From assembly GCA_000827265.1 (NCBI GenBank), contig KN834765.1, positions 203,590-267,589 on the forward strand: DNA of 64,000 nucleotides. The letters run 5' to 3'. Of the stretch, positions 44,986 through 56,427 are shown in pieces. The DNA comes from Collybiopsis luxurians FD-317 M1 (lineage: Eukaryota; Basidiomycota; Agaricomycetes; Agaricales; Omphalotaceae). The first letter of the stretch is position 1. Each line of letters opens with the position of its first letter. A model generated the notes under the pieces. That model did not search any database and was not told where the DNA came from. It saw only the letters and a list, made by a program, of their open reading frames with translations. The position numbers were made by a program, and so were the translations under genes.

Positions 44986-47900
44986 ATGCAAGCCCCAATA
45001 CCCGAACAGTCACCTCGCATGGCTGATATGGGTGGGCTGGTCATCGTCGTCGACTCTTCGGTCGCATTGGCTACAATTCTACCTTCTGTGATGCAGAATT
45101 ATTTCACTCAGGTCGGGCGTAAGGTCTTCGAAGCAAGTCCCGGAGCCAATGTACGTCGCACTTGTACCCTTAGCCGATCATTTTCTGTTCAATGAAATCC
45201 ATGGAGTAGTACCGCATTGGATGGGTAACATACGGACAAGCCGACTGCCCTATACTGGCCAAAAGATTTTTCGCAGAATATCCGCTGGTCATGACTGCAC
45301 TGAAAGACTCGGCAGACTTCTCAAACCTCGGCATTGGAACCACAACAGCGGGGGGGACTAAAGGGATGGCTGCGCTCGAAGGCTTGGTGGCTGCTGTAGA
45401 GGTTTGTTCTCGCTCTCCTAGCCTTGTGGCAAATTATGGAAGTCGCCCTTTGTAGCTTTTCGATACCCTCGCTGAGATCAAGCCGCCTAAATGGCCGTCG
45501 CACATCTTACATATCACCGCATCGTTTCCGGATAACTCCAAACATCCTCGAGAAAACATATTTCCTTCGCTGGATTACACGACCTGGGAGACTTTGCCTA
45601 ATGAGTTAGCCAAGGTAAACAAGCATATAATCTTTGTCTACATTTGCTATCTTGATAGTATGGCCGAGTGCCCTTTAATCCTCCCATCACGACCGTGTGA
45701 GGTCGTTTCCTTTATGTGACGAGGTGAACTAACGTGATGTTTTTGCCTTTCAGCGAAATATCTTTCTTAGTTCGGTCGTGCTCAACCCAAAGAAGAGTAC
45801 AAAGATTTCCGAATTACATGCATCACCCCTCATGAATACGGCCCCCACGCCTTGGCTTACCGCCCTTCCCACTCATGCAGTTTATGTCCCTCTCCTGATT
45901 CCAACTCAGAAAGGTTCGTTCACATTGTCTGCTGACGTGCTTGCTCCAAACAATCTGTACCTAGGCGTCAAGCGATCCGCAGAGCCAATGAACCACATCG
46001 AACAACCGCCAGAGAAAAAACATCAACCCAATGTCCCGTCTGCGGGATCTCCACCGCGACCACAACCTACAACGACACCTACCCCGTCAGTCGCAGGACC
46101 AGCCCCCTCGGCACAACCTCTCACACAGACCGCATCCACGGGTTCCTCTGGTGCTCCGCCACAACAATCCGTTCCAGCTCCGCCTCAGATCATGCCTAAC
46201 CCTTCCGCCGGCTCGAATTCCGCAAATGTCTCTCCACTTCCTTTCCCTATCCCCCCTCTCAACTCGTCTCAACGGTATCCATGGCCAGGTCTAGGTTCTT
46301 TCACTCCAACCGAGCTCCTTTCACGAGTCAAGTTCGTCGAAGAGACAAAGAAGAAAACGGATGCCGGGTTGCAATCCGCACTTAAGGAGTTAAAAGAACT
46401 AAAGGACGAAATGGAAACGAAAGGCGAAAAGAAGGAAGCTGAAATGGCTCGTGCAGTGTCGAAAGTAGAAGCTTTCAAGGCAGAACTGATGAAAATGGAA
46501 CCTATACTGACGAGATTCAGGGCAGTGGCAAGTGGGTATCTTGCGTTGCTGAGGAAAATGCAAGTTGGGACAAATACAGCGGGCGGACAAACGACGAATA
46601 ATAATGGTTCAACGTCAACGCCAGCAGCGCCGGTACAGATACAGCCATCGGCCAGTGGGGATTCTAGCTCATCTGACCTCGTTCCCCCATCCAACGCGAA
46701 TATTTCTTCCACATCCTCTCCTAGCGGGCCTGCCGCTGCTCCGACATCGACAATATCCGCTTCATCCCCTCATACCGCGGTAAAATCCTCACCGAAACCT
46801 TCCCCATCCCTCACTGCGACGTTTAAACAATCCCCGAAACCATCGCCCAAACTCCTGAATAAGGCCAATCCTTCTCAAATGTCACCGAAAACAACCCCGA
46901 AATCGAATGCTAAATCTTCACCAGTTCGGAATCCTGCCGCCAGTACTTCCACTCCTCCGGCTCCTCCTATGGGCTCAGGTTCAGTTGCACCGAATGCCGG
47001 CAGTGGACCGCTAGGCATGAACATGTCTCCTGAAGTTGCAATCCAGATGCAGAAGCTCTGGGAACGCGGGGTAGAGCACTCGAAGGATATGGCGAAAGGA
47101 CAGAGCAGCCCTAGTCTAGGGGCTGCCACCCTGGGCGGCGGCGGAATACCACCTCATCCTCAAACTCAGCAACCTGGGTCAGGCATGCATATCCCGGAAG
47201 GAACAAATTCCAATACTATTAGCAATATGGGTGTATCAGGCCAGCCAGGGCAGCAGATCCCTGGGACCGGGGCTGAAATGCCGAATCAGTCTGTGCCTAA
47301 TGGCCCAAATCCACCACAGAACGCTGGAACGGGCGGAATTCCTGCTTGGACTGGGACTTTATTCCTTCCCGCGGATCCAAAGAGCGGGCGCAAAGACGTA
47401 AGAATCCCGGTAACGGCAAACAGCGCAAACACTACCGAGTGGTAAGCTATACGCTTTCTTTGCCTTGTATCATTCTTATTCTTGATTGTCTCTGTTTCAT
47501 CTTAGCCGGGTACACACTTGGCCAACGGAAATGACTCTGGCTGTGACCAATCAACCTGTTGTCAGTCCTAATGAGTTCAGCCTTTGGGCCAGGAAGACAA
47601 GGCCGGTTGTTTGTACAATGAAAGCATCTGTGAGAGTGCTATCGCCAGCGGCTGGGGTAGCCAATCCCCAAGCTCAGATACATATGAATAAGGTAAACAT
47701 GGCCAACGAACAGATTTTTCGAGCTTTCTCGAATATGGTCAATGCTGGTAAAACTGTGAGTTACTTCCCTGAGTCGGCAATGTTTCTATCACCTAACCTG
47801 CTTAATTTACCCGTGATGCTGATTGTTGATTGTTTCTACAGTACATCGTTTCCTCCTGGACCCTCCCGTCTGGCAAGCAGTCACCCAATGTTGTATTCTC

Positions 47901-48729
47901 TGTTCAGCATCCACATGGACTCATCGGCGCTTTTTTCCCCGTTAATGGTATTCCTGAAATGCCAAGCCCCATGCCTGCTCTATCTGCGCCTGGAGCTTCA
48001 GAACTTAGCAATCCCAATCCAAATACCTCCAGCGCGTCCGGCCATAACCCTGTATTAGCTGCTCTTCAAGCGATGAATGTCCCTCGCGAATTCATGTCAA
48101 AAATTCTCATGATGCCACCCCAAATGCAGGCACAGGCTGTCAAAGCGCTTTTGATGAAACATCGGCAGGGACAACAGGCCGGGATGCCAGGAGCGGGACT
48201 GGGCGGCGCTCTAGCGCAGCTGGGAATAGCTGGACGGCCGGGATCCGGCTCTCCTTCTCAGGGTACAGGCGTAAATATCACTAACGCGGCCGCCGCTATG
48301 GCTATGCGCATGTCTCAACAGCAGGCTGGTGCTCCTGGTAGTAGTTCAGGCGGGACAGGCCTGCCACTAAATCTTCAGAATCTACAAGCGATGCAAGGAT
48401 TCCAGCAACCGAGTGGCCAACTCGGACATCTCGGTCAAATGGATGGCCATCAACCACATTCGCAGCAGCAGCAGAGTAATCCCAATCTCAATCCTAATAT
48501 AGCGTCGTTGATAAACGGGATGAAGGCGAAATTAGGAAACGCAGGTAATTTGGGTAATCTAGGAGGAATGGGTGGGATGAATGCGGCAAGTCTGGGCGGG
48601 ATGGGTGGAGGAGTAGGCGGGATGACTCCTCAGCAGATGCAACAGATGCAACATTTTCAGCAACAGTTGCAGAACAGAGGCGCATTTGGAGGTGGAGGCT
48701 TAGGACAGGGTGGAGGCGGTATGGGATAA
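44986..48729 (+). CDS. Mediator subunit 25-like protein (VWA domain plus ACID-like region)
   Basis: Likely Mediator subunit that receives transcription activators. The N-terminal von Willebrand A domain begins GGLVIVVDSSVALATILPSV and, across an intron, reads YRIGWVTYGQADCPILAKRF, then GGTKGMAALEGLVAAVE and PPKWPSHILHITASFPD. A long exon (to 47445) is Pro/Ser/Gln-rich with one coiled-coil stretch (KKTDAGLQSALKELKELKDE). A second folded region follows: WTGTLFLPADPKSGRKDVRI and YIVSSWTLPSGKQSPNVVFS, which fits an activator-interacting domain. The C-terminus is Gly/Met/Gln-rich. Budding yeast has no MED25. Assignment rests mainly on the VWA part. Confidence 0.78.
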
Positions 48730-49831
48730 GTGAAAGTTGGGCAACTTTGAATCTATGGATCGTTCATTTTGATGCTATCTATTGGCTTTCGTGAAATACT
48801 CATGTTTTGGTGTCTTCGTTCTTTCGGCAGTTGCAGTGACAATTCATAAATGAGGTTTTCTTTTTCTTAAGCTAGTGTTGCACCCAGTCGGTAATGTGCA
48901 GCTCGGCTAGCTGAAATATACACCCATAATCGGAATGGGCGAATAGTTACGGTACTCGGGGTGGTCGAACTGAACAAAATCTATAAAAAGTGGGCTAACA
49001 ATGCTCGAGGTGGTCGGTAATGAAAGAATCTATAATGAATTATAACTTGAATAACTAGTACTGCCTTACAAGAACTTTAAGTTAATAATTAGCGAAAACA
49101 GCTTTACTTAAAAGTAGAGCCCAGTGGAGATAGAGATACCTTGGGTTGCGTCAACACCTCATCATGTGCGTACCAAAAAAAAAAAAATGGCAACCCCCTT
49201 TCCCGTTTTTGTTCACTGGGCACTGGGCACTGGGGGAAGAGCTAGTGAGGCTGTTCAATATATTGGCGAGCCGCGCGCCGACCCTCCATACTTCCTCCGG
49301 CCGACGTGTCGCCTTTGTCATCTCAAAAACACCTACTCGGACGACTGCCTGCTCTTATTTCTCTATAACACTGAACACTCGAGCGGTGTGGCAGTCGTTG
49401 TTTTGAATGGATCATACGAGATGCTGTGAAGAGTCTATCTAGCTAGGATTCGGTGAAAGGTGGTTTCGACGTTGATATAAATCTATGAAAAACCTGCTAT
49501 TGTATAATGGAGTCGCGACTACTGTGGTACCGTTACTTGAACAATCATTATATGCAATGGAAGTTACGTTTAAGAATGGCCGACATGGGAGGACGCGTTG
49601 AAGAGGTGTTGGCAAACACCCACCATCTTTGGCGACACCGTGGACAGTCAGTGTCACAGCGGAGCTCTACTTTTCACCTCCACCTCCGCCTCTACTTTAT
49701 TAGGTAGTGCCCTGTTTTCACTTTTTGTGTACATTCTGATTTTCTCGTTCTCCCTCCACTCCTGCTTTTTCATGCTGATTCTACTTCTGCTTTTCGTACT
49801 GTATGCCTGAACCTATAGAATCTGATTTTGG
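48730..49831. other. Start of repeat-containing accessory island
   Basis: About 1.1 kb with no supported gene. It contains dispersed repeat copy A (about 48928-49060), a short tandem CACTGGG (49214-49231), and an A run at 49177-49188. A frame around 49500-49600 reads VVPLLEQSLYAMEVTFKNGR and could be an upstream exon of the next gene or a relic. Confidence 0.4.
48928..49060 (+). repeat. Dispersed repeat, copy A
   Basis: Shares with copies B and C an order of blocks: a GAATGGGC-AATAG start, a GTACTCG..GTGGTCG middle, a GTGGGCTAACAATGCTCGAGG-like block, and AAGAATCTATAATGAATT at the end. About 130 bp, diverged. Same orientation as B and C. Confidence 0.65.
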
Positions 49832-52466
49832 ATGCCATACACGTGGCAGCAGTGCGGCATGCTCAAATTCAACACCTTTCCTTCTCTTCTTAATGCTGTC
49901 GCTGTGAGTGAATTTGGATCGACTTCCTAACAAACCTCAGAGCATGGAAAGCTATTCGGAATCAAAGTCGGAGTTAACTGAAGATGAAATAGAGGAGTTG
50001 AATATATCCGGGTACTGCTTCTTTCTGCTGTTTAGGATTGCTACTATGGTGTCTGAATTGCTTGCCTTCAGAGCTTCAGCCGCGTTCACCAATGCGAGAA
50101 ACTTCACAATGTACCATCCATCCTTCGTTATTCATCATGGCAACAGCCAGAACACGACATATTATCACAAGGAACCCAAGCTGTCGAGGGGCATTAATAA
50201 AGTTGAATCTGTACTTAACTTTGAATCAATATTGCCTATTTACATGCAGATATTGCAGCGGAAGAATCTCAAGTTCAACTTCAATATGATCTCCAAATGT
50301 CATATAAATTTGGGCAAGGTCATTTGTATACGAAAAGGATCGCGGTTCTTTGCCGCCACACAGACGTACGGATCCGAGTCTTTGATAGCTTCGAATGTGG
50401 TTATACAAGAGTTTGAGGGTTCTACGGGAAAACAGCTAAAATGTATTTTGCCGCCATGAACCGGGACCAGTAGTAAATCTATTAACAAGCAATGGGAACA
50501 AACTCTGCGCTGGATACCCAATTCTTTGTGAGTTCATCCTGCTGTCTTGTTTTAGTGACGAACATGTAATGATATATCATAAATATTCACTAGGAACCCC
50601 AATCTCCTTCATATTGTAGGAGTTTCCCCTCCTTCTATGTCCGACAGTGACCCTCACTACATAGTTTATGAAGGAGGTGTGCTCTGCTTTTCTCAAAGCT
50701 TTTTACAGTCCTCTGAGTTATTATAACTCCTCACAGCATGTAAACTCAATCCTCGTCGTCTGATTGCATCATTGCTGGCAGAGAGGGATAGAGAGAGGCT
50801 GGCGGGCGTAGGATCTCAGGTTGTAAGTACCAAACTATTTCCGGAAGTACCGCATATAACACATCCTTGGTAGGTATATGGGGTTGTGGTGAATCTAAAT
50901 CATTTCTGTTACTTCGTTTGCTAAGTCTTTACATAGTCAGCACTCGATTATTTATCGAATGCAAGCACGACTCTGCGTCTCGCAGGTATCGGAGTTGAGG
51001 TAAGCATACCATATATCTTTGGCCTGCAGTTTTACTGAGTACAAACTACCACAGAATCTTGATGTGTTTTCGGACGAAAATGGATGCAGTGTCATCTGTT
51101 TCACACCTGAACTTAGTGATACTACACGTCGAGAGGTAGGAATGAGTGATATTGAAGTTTGCAATGCCCTTATAACAAAGGTCGGTGTGTGTCTACCAAC
51201 TACAGATGAATGACGGAGGACCATCTGAAGCTTTTCAGCGACGCTAATCACACGTTGTATCGGGAGAAACTCGACCGCATTGACGATGATATAATGAACG
51301 AAGGCCTCAAGGCAGATCTTCGTGGCTTATATAAATCTCGAGCCAAAGACAAATCCAGAAGTATAGATACCAGTCCCGAGAAACCAGCGCAAAACTTGGA
51401 TGATGATGATTGCCGGCGAGAGACTATTTGGATGTCCCGCAACTTTGATATGACATTATCGGAGATGTCTGAAAGCTATGGAGATCTTCTGCATTTGCGC
51501 CTGTGCTCAGAAAAAACAGGCACCCTAACCTCGATTCCTCTTCCTCAACATCCTGGGAAACGTCGGTCTGAAGTTCAACACGAATGTCGCGGCTACCGTC
51601 GCGAGGAGATTACCCTCACTCCAGATGCATTTCATAATAAAATCCTAATTTTTTGGAATCCGTCTGCCAATGAACGCTGTGGTCTGTGTGGGGAGATAGT
51701 CCAATTACAGTTTAGTAAGAGTAAGCAGGTTAGTTCATGTATTCCTAAGATGCCAAAACCTATATCTGGTCTATCTGCGAACTACACTATCGCCAGCAGT
51801 CCTGCATTCTCCTCCTTGGCTTCCGCCTTCGACTATCTTTCACCACCGGTGGCAACAACCTCATCATTGTCTACATCACATTTGCAGTCACTGGCTAGCG
51901 ACCGGAATCCCTTCAATCTTAATCCCAGTTCCCTTACGCAGTGGTCTACACCTTCATCGACCAGACATGACGCCGGGACGCTAGATGATTTGTTCGGCAG
52001 TGGTGGGTTATTGAACCCACAGTGGTCAATGGATGCCGGTGCTTTCACGATGGGCGATTTGCCTTCAGCATTGAGCCCCTTCATGCATCACACAAACAAC
52101 TCTGGCTCACCTGGTACCTCTGGCTCATCAACACCTGCGTCTCACACCTCCAATTCCTTATTCAGCGACTGGGAATGGTCATCAGCAGAATCGGAAACAA
52201 GCTACGATGACTCGGAACACCCCAAGACAAGAGAAGACTTATATATAGGAACTTCTTCAAGTTTCTTCTCATCAGAGAAGTCAGGTTTAACATCCATCTC
52301 GATTGAAGGGGAGACCACATTCCCCCAAGTGAAGAAGAGTGACTGGAACATCCCTCTGTTATATGCATGGAGGAATATCACCCGAGATCCTCAGTTCAAG
52401 GCGCGCACATTCCAATTGATCCTCATTCCTTGCAAGCCTGACTATGTGTCCAGGAATGCAATATAG
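49832..52466 (+). CDS. Kinase-like fold protein without catalytic motifs (Agaricomycete orphan family)
   Basis: Roughly ten exons. Joined pieces from 50250 on read like an N-lobe: QVQLQYDLQMSYKFGQGHLY, RIAVLCRHTDVRIRVFDSFE, QWEQTLRWIPNSL (50490-50527), NPNLLHIVGVSPPS (from 50594) and PHYIVYEG. The helical part follows: LNPRRLIASLLAERDRERLA, YGVVSALDYLSNASTTLRL and ENLDVFSDENGCSVICF. HRD, DFG and a Gly loop are not seen, so it is probably a pseudokinase. The C-terminal region has HECRGYRREEITLTPDAFHN and ERCGLCGEIV, possibly metal-binding cysteines, then a Ser-rich tail. 5' exons and one donor (gtttga at 50411) are uncertain, and an extra exon up to about 52579 is possible. Confidence 0.55.
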
Positions 52467-53164
52467 CAGATCTTTGTGCAGCATTTGCAAGTAAAGCCTG
52501 TTCTGATGGCTCCCAGATGGTTATTGAGCCTCAGGAAGTGACCAGTCTAATGGAAACTCTTAAGAAGCAATACACCTGAAATTAACAAAGGACTTTTACT
52601 CACTTTGTGTATTAGTATCACCTGTTTTGTTCTGGTTTTTGTCCTTTTTCTACTACATCCTTTGGTTGTTCTGGAATTGGGCAGGCTCAAAGCCTGCCTG
52701 CACTGCATCTTCAGTTTCTTCCTTGTTCTTTGCATCGCGGAGATAGCCTGACTGTAAATCTTCCTGCTTTGTATATTTTTCTTATTGCATAAAGCAGTCC
52801 TTCGAAAATGAAAAATAGCTTGATTTTATGGATAACATGCTGAAACAAAAGAATCTACACATAAAGGGTACATTCAGGTATAATGAAATTAGTTGTCATC
52901 GCTCGGGATAAGATACTTTTCATCACTGAGCACCTGCTTCCTTCCTAAACCTTTTAATGTAAGTGGAGGAAGGGGTCATTCATCATCATCCATACATAAG
53001 GGTCAATGTGGAATCGTGCGATACATTTGAAGTGCTTCCAGACGCGGCTGAGCCAGTTGCACCTACCCAGTGCGTAGCTCTGCGAGTTGAAAAACCAGGT
53101 ACGATCAGCGGGGGCATTGAATGTGATGCAGAATCGACGCCTCAATCACAGTGAATTGCGCTCC

Positions 53165-53285
53165 TACCCTGGTCACACGGGACGCAAGAGCCATGGCAGT
53201 ACATCTGGCATACCCGCGGCAGTACACCTTGTGCCGGTGCATGCCGAGCATGACTGGACTTATGACTGAACTCAATTCAATCGGG
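53165..53285 (+). repeat. Inverted repeat, left arm
   Basis: Contains CACGGGACGCAAGAGCCATG and GCAGTAC blocks, then CATGAC and TGAACTCAATT further on. The reverse complement of 54245-54365 repeats the same blocks in the same order. Spacer about 960 bp. Confidence 0.65.
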
Positions 53286-54244
53286 CTCTTTTGCGTAAAT
53301 AGCAAATTCACTGAACGCACCGACTTGGTGGGCTCCTGGTAAGTCAACGGCAGACATTTTGAGCTATTGCAAAAACCTTTTTGATGCTATAGAGAGCTTT
53401 TAACTATTACCTACTTAAGATAATCAATGTGACTAGGAAATCGAGTAGATACTGAACTTGTGAGAGTAGGCCGCCGCAATGAATTGCACAGCAAATACGA
53501 GGACAGAATGATTGCTGTACATTCCTTTATGCATCCAGGATACATATATATGATGTGTCCATAGAAAATGTATGAGGCAAATAGGCCAACATCTAATACA
53601 CAACTGGTGAAAGTTTGCCAGTGAGACTCAGATATCATACAGGAGCAGTATCAATATCTTCAGCAGTTGAGAAACAATATGCAAAGATTCACAACAGTAA
53701 CTCAGCAAGATCAGAACAGACCAGGCATGCATCCAGGCAAAAATGCCAATGCAACGAGAGGTATTGTCGCAACAAAGGTGTCCAGCAACTGTCAACTAAA
53801 GGCATAGCTCACAACGCTCGCCGGTCCTGATCATATGCCGGGGGTACTGTCTTTCTTGCGATGGCAGAACTAGCTCTCTGAAGAATATATATCAGGATAT
53901 GGAGGGGAGGCGGTGAGGGTTAGCGAAGATATTGGACTTTGGTTGATTCTCAGAAGCTGCCATCATTTTGACATTGAATTTCCCCTCCTTTAAATGCTGG
54001 CAAAGCATGAAACGTGAGGGGCATTGTATCGCCGCAGAGAAGGCAGGTTCTTTTCTTCTTCTCTTCTTCGGCTTCTGTCTCTTCTCTTCTTTCCCTGTCA
54101 CACAATGGTCACAATCGTATAAGGAAAAACTACGTCATATTTGGCCCAATCAGGGAAGAAATACATCATGGCGTGACAACAACTCCCCGACAAGGACGAC
54201 TCCTTCACTTCGTTCCGTCCTCGTAATATCAACGCAAAGAAAAG

Positions 54245-54365
54245 AAAAGTAATTGAGTTCACAGGATCATGTGCATAGAGTACTGTCGGAGTACTGCTGG
54301 AGTACTGCCTTAATGGCAGTATCAACCGTACTGCCATGGCTTTTGCGTCCCGTGTCATGCCTCGC
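54245..54365 (-). repeat. Inverted repeat, right arm
   Basis: On the minus strand it reads CACGGGACGCAAAAGCCATG, GGCAGTAC and GTGAACTCAATT, matching the left arm with scattered differences. It also carries three short near-repeats of GAGTACTG (54278-54310). Confidence 0.65.
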
Positions 54366-54409
54366 AGAGTTGTGTAATAATAATGATAATTAAAATATAG
54401 TGATGGAAT

Positions 54410-54610
54410 CACTTCTGAATCACCAACTGAATCTGCATCTGAATTGACTCCGCTGACCATCTGTATCAGAATGGGCCAATAGTTGGAGTACTCGACATGC
54501 TCAGCACTGAAAAGAAAAAAAGCACAGTATAGAAATTGGGTTAGCAGCGCTTGAGGCGGTTGGTATCGAAAGAATCTATAATGAATGGTAATTGTGAGGA
54601 GCAGAGTATT
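54410..54610 (+). repeat. Dispersed repeat, copy B
   Basis: Best preserved of three copies. Blocks in order: CTGAATCTGCATCTGAATTG, GAATGGGCCAATAGT, GAGTACTCGACATG, TAGAAATTGGGTTAGCAGCG, GAGGCGGTTGGTAT and AAGAATCTATAATGAATGGT. Confidence 0.7.
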
Positions 54611-55749
54611 TCCTGTTGATTCAACAAGCAAGCATGTTTAATCTTAGATTTCTCCTGGTCAGGAGGTGGTATACCCAGAAGTGCCAACTTCCGACCCTTG
54701 TACCAAGTCTTAATCACCTGTTTGAACATTCAGAGGTAAGACGAGCTGTGATAGTAAATCTGCTCACATTCAAGAGTATAAAACACCCTTGCATCCAATC
54801 TCTCAACAACTATTTTTGATTGAGCGAGCATGAGTAGACAACGAGAATAAAGGTCGTCCGAGGCTCAGATTTATGAAGTAGAACAATAAAAGAGCTGCCA
54901 GCAGTCCGGCGAGGAACCTTAACTGGATGATGTCGGGTTCACATACGGTATTATAACCACGGTGGTGCATGAACTAGGGGGCCATTGTGCTGTTCTCTAA
55001 CTGGCTAGCCAAGCGAAAACTGTTATGGTGGAACACTGACACTGCCAGCATTTGCTATGCTTTGATTTGGGCATATGTGCCCATAATGCCATAGCATTTT
55101 CACCCTCTGGTACTCTACTGTCGCTACTCATCTGAAGCATAATTTTATCTAGACAATCTACACCATACAGTCTTCAATTGTTTTCAGGAGCAGTACTACA
55201 AACAGAGAGTGAGAAAAGAAAGCTAGAAAGCTAAGCAAGAGCTGTACAAAAGCGAGCAATACATACAAGATATGTATGTACAAGATGAGTGATACAAAAT
55301 CTGTCAAAGTTACAAGCATGTATTGGAAGCATTGCAATCATGAGCTCTGTGATCTAGTGGGCAATGGATGCAGGTCTGGAGGAGGTGCTAAGGCAGATCC
55401 CGCACTATGAGCAGGATGTGATGGGCCTCCGAATTGAAATGGAGAATAAAGAGGCTGGGAATGATTGTAGAGCAGAGGATAATATTGGTAATAAAATGGT
55501 TGAGGGCTGGAGTTTGTTGGGAGCTTGTTGGGAGCTTGGGGAACAGAAGAGAAACGCAGAATGATGGTTGGGTCGCATGATTGAACAAGGCATGCCGAAA
55601 TGCCGGCAAGCGGAGTTGTGGAAAAGTATCGGCTCTCGATCACGGCCGGGTATCAACTCTGGTACATCGATGGTATCTCAAGGCACAGGTGAATCGCCAG
55701 TGAAACGTGTTATTAATAATTACAATCAAAGTATACAGTCAGCTCGGGG

Positions 55750-55910
55750 ACGTGATTCGATATCCACCAGCTGAATCCGCGTCTAAATCGGCGGAATGGG
55801 CCACTGACCAATACTCGACGTGGTCGGCACTGAAAAAAAAAAAACTAGAAATTGGGTTAACAGCATTCGAGACGGTATTGAAAAAATCTATAATGAATGG
55901 TAATAACTTA
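55750..55910 (+). repeat. Dispersed repeat, copy C
   Basis: Shares with copy B CTGAATCCGCGTCTAAATCG, GAATGGGCCACTGACCAATA, CTCGACGTGGTCGGCACTGA, CTAGAAATTGGGTTAACAGC and AAAATCTATAATGAATGGTA. Small indels distinguish it from copy B. Confidence 0.7.
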
Positions 55911-56427
55911 CCATCTTTCAGTACTTTCAGTAACAGCCCAGATCGCCATAACCTGTGCGAATCCGATGCCTCTATTCGTCGCTAGGCTGAAGTATGTGTA
56001 TTTGGCATCTTTCGTTCTTTAACCTTGCCTATACACCAGACTGCTACCATCATTCTCCACCTGGGAATAAGACTGGTCTAGCGCATATCTAGACTTGATT
56101 CTTCTCACTCTCTTCCATCGTCAATCTGAGGCTATACGCGAGAGCAACAGTCCATCTAGTTGTGGCAATACCTACGGATCAAACCTAATACTCGGCGGTT
56201 GAAACTGACCTCGAATTTAGGCTGGCAATAGGTCTCAGAGGGTGTACTATATCACCAAGTACAGTGCGACTCGTTCGATAGTGGATTTGAGCTGACATCC
56301 TGCCGCTAGATTTTGGACCAACCTGCGATCGATCCGTTGCTTCATGACGGTGAATTATCTGTGGGGAGCTCAGAGAGATCAAAGTGATGGTGATTCAGCC
56401 TTTCTGTATTTAAATATTAGGCTCCTT

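Larger units (their letters stand above)
52467..56427. other. Repeat-rich gap without supported genes
   Basis: Nearly 4 kb. It contains an inverted-repeat pair, dispersed repeat copies B and C, and short low-complexity runs. Frames such as 52963-53154 and 54098-54631 fall in or across repeats and show no protein family. It is best read as remnants of mobile elements. The last part before 56428 includes the F-box gene promoter. Confidence 0.55.

Noticed and set aside
54098..54631. 177-residue minus-strand protein in the repeat island
   Set aside because: It spans the right inverted-repeat arm and copy B of the dispersed repeat, and has no domain or codon-use support.
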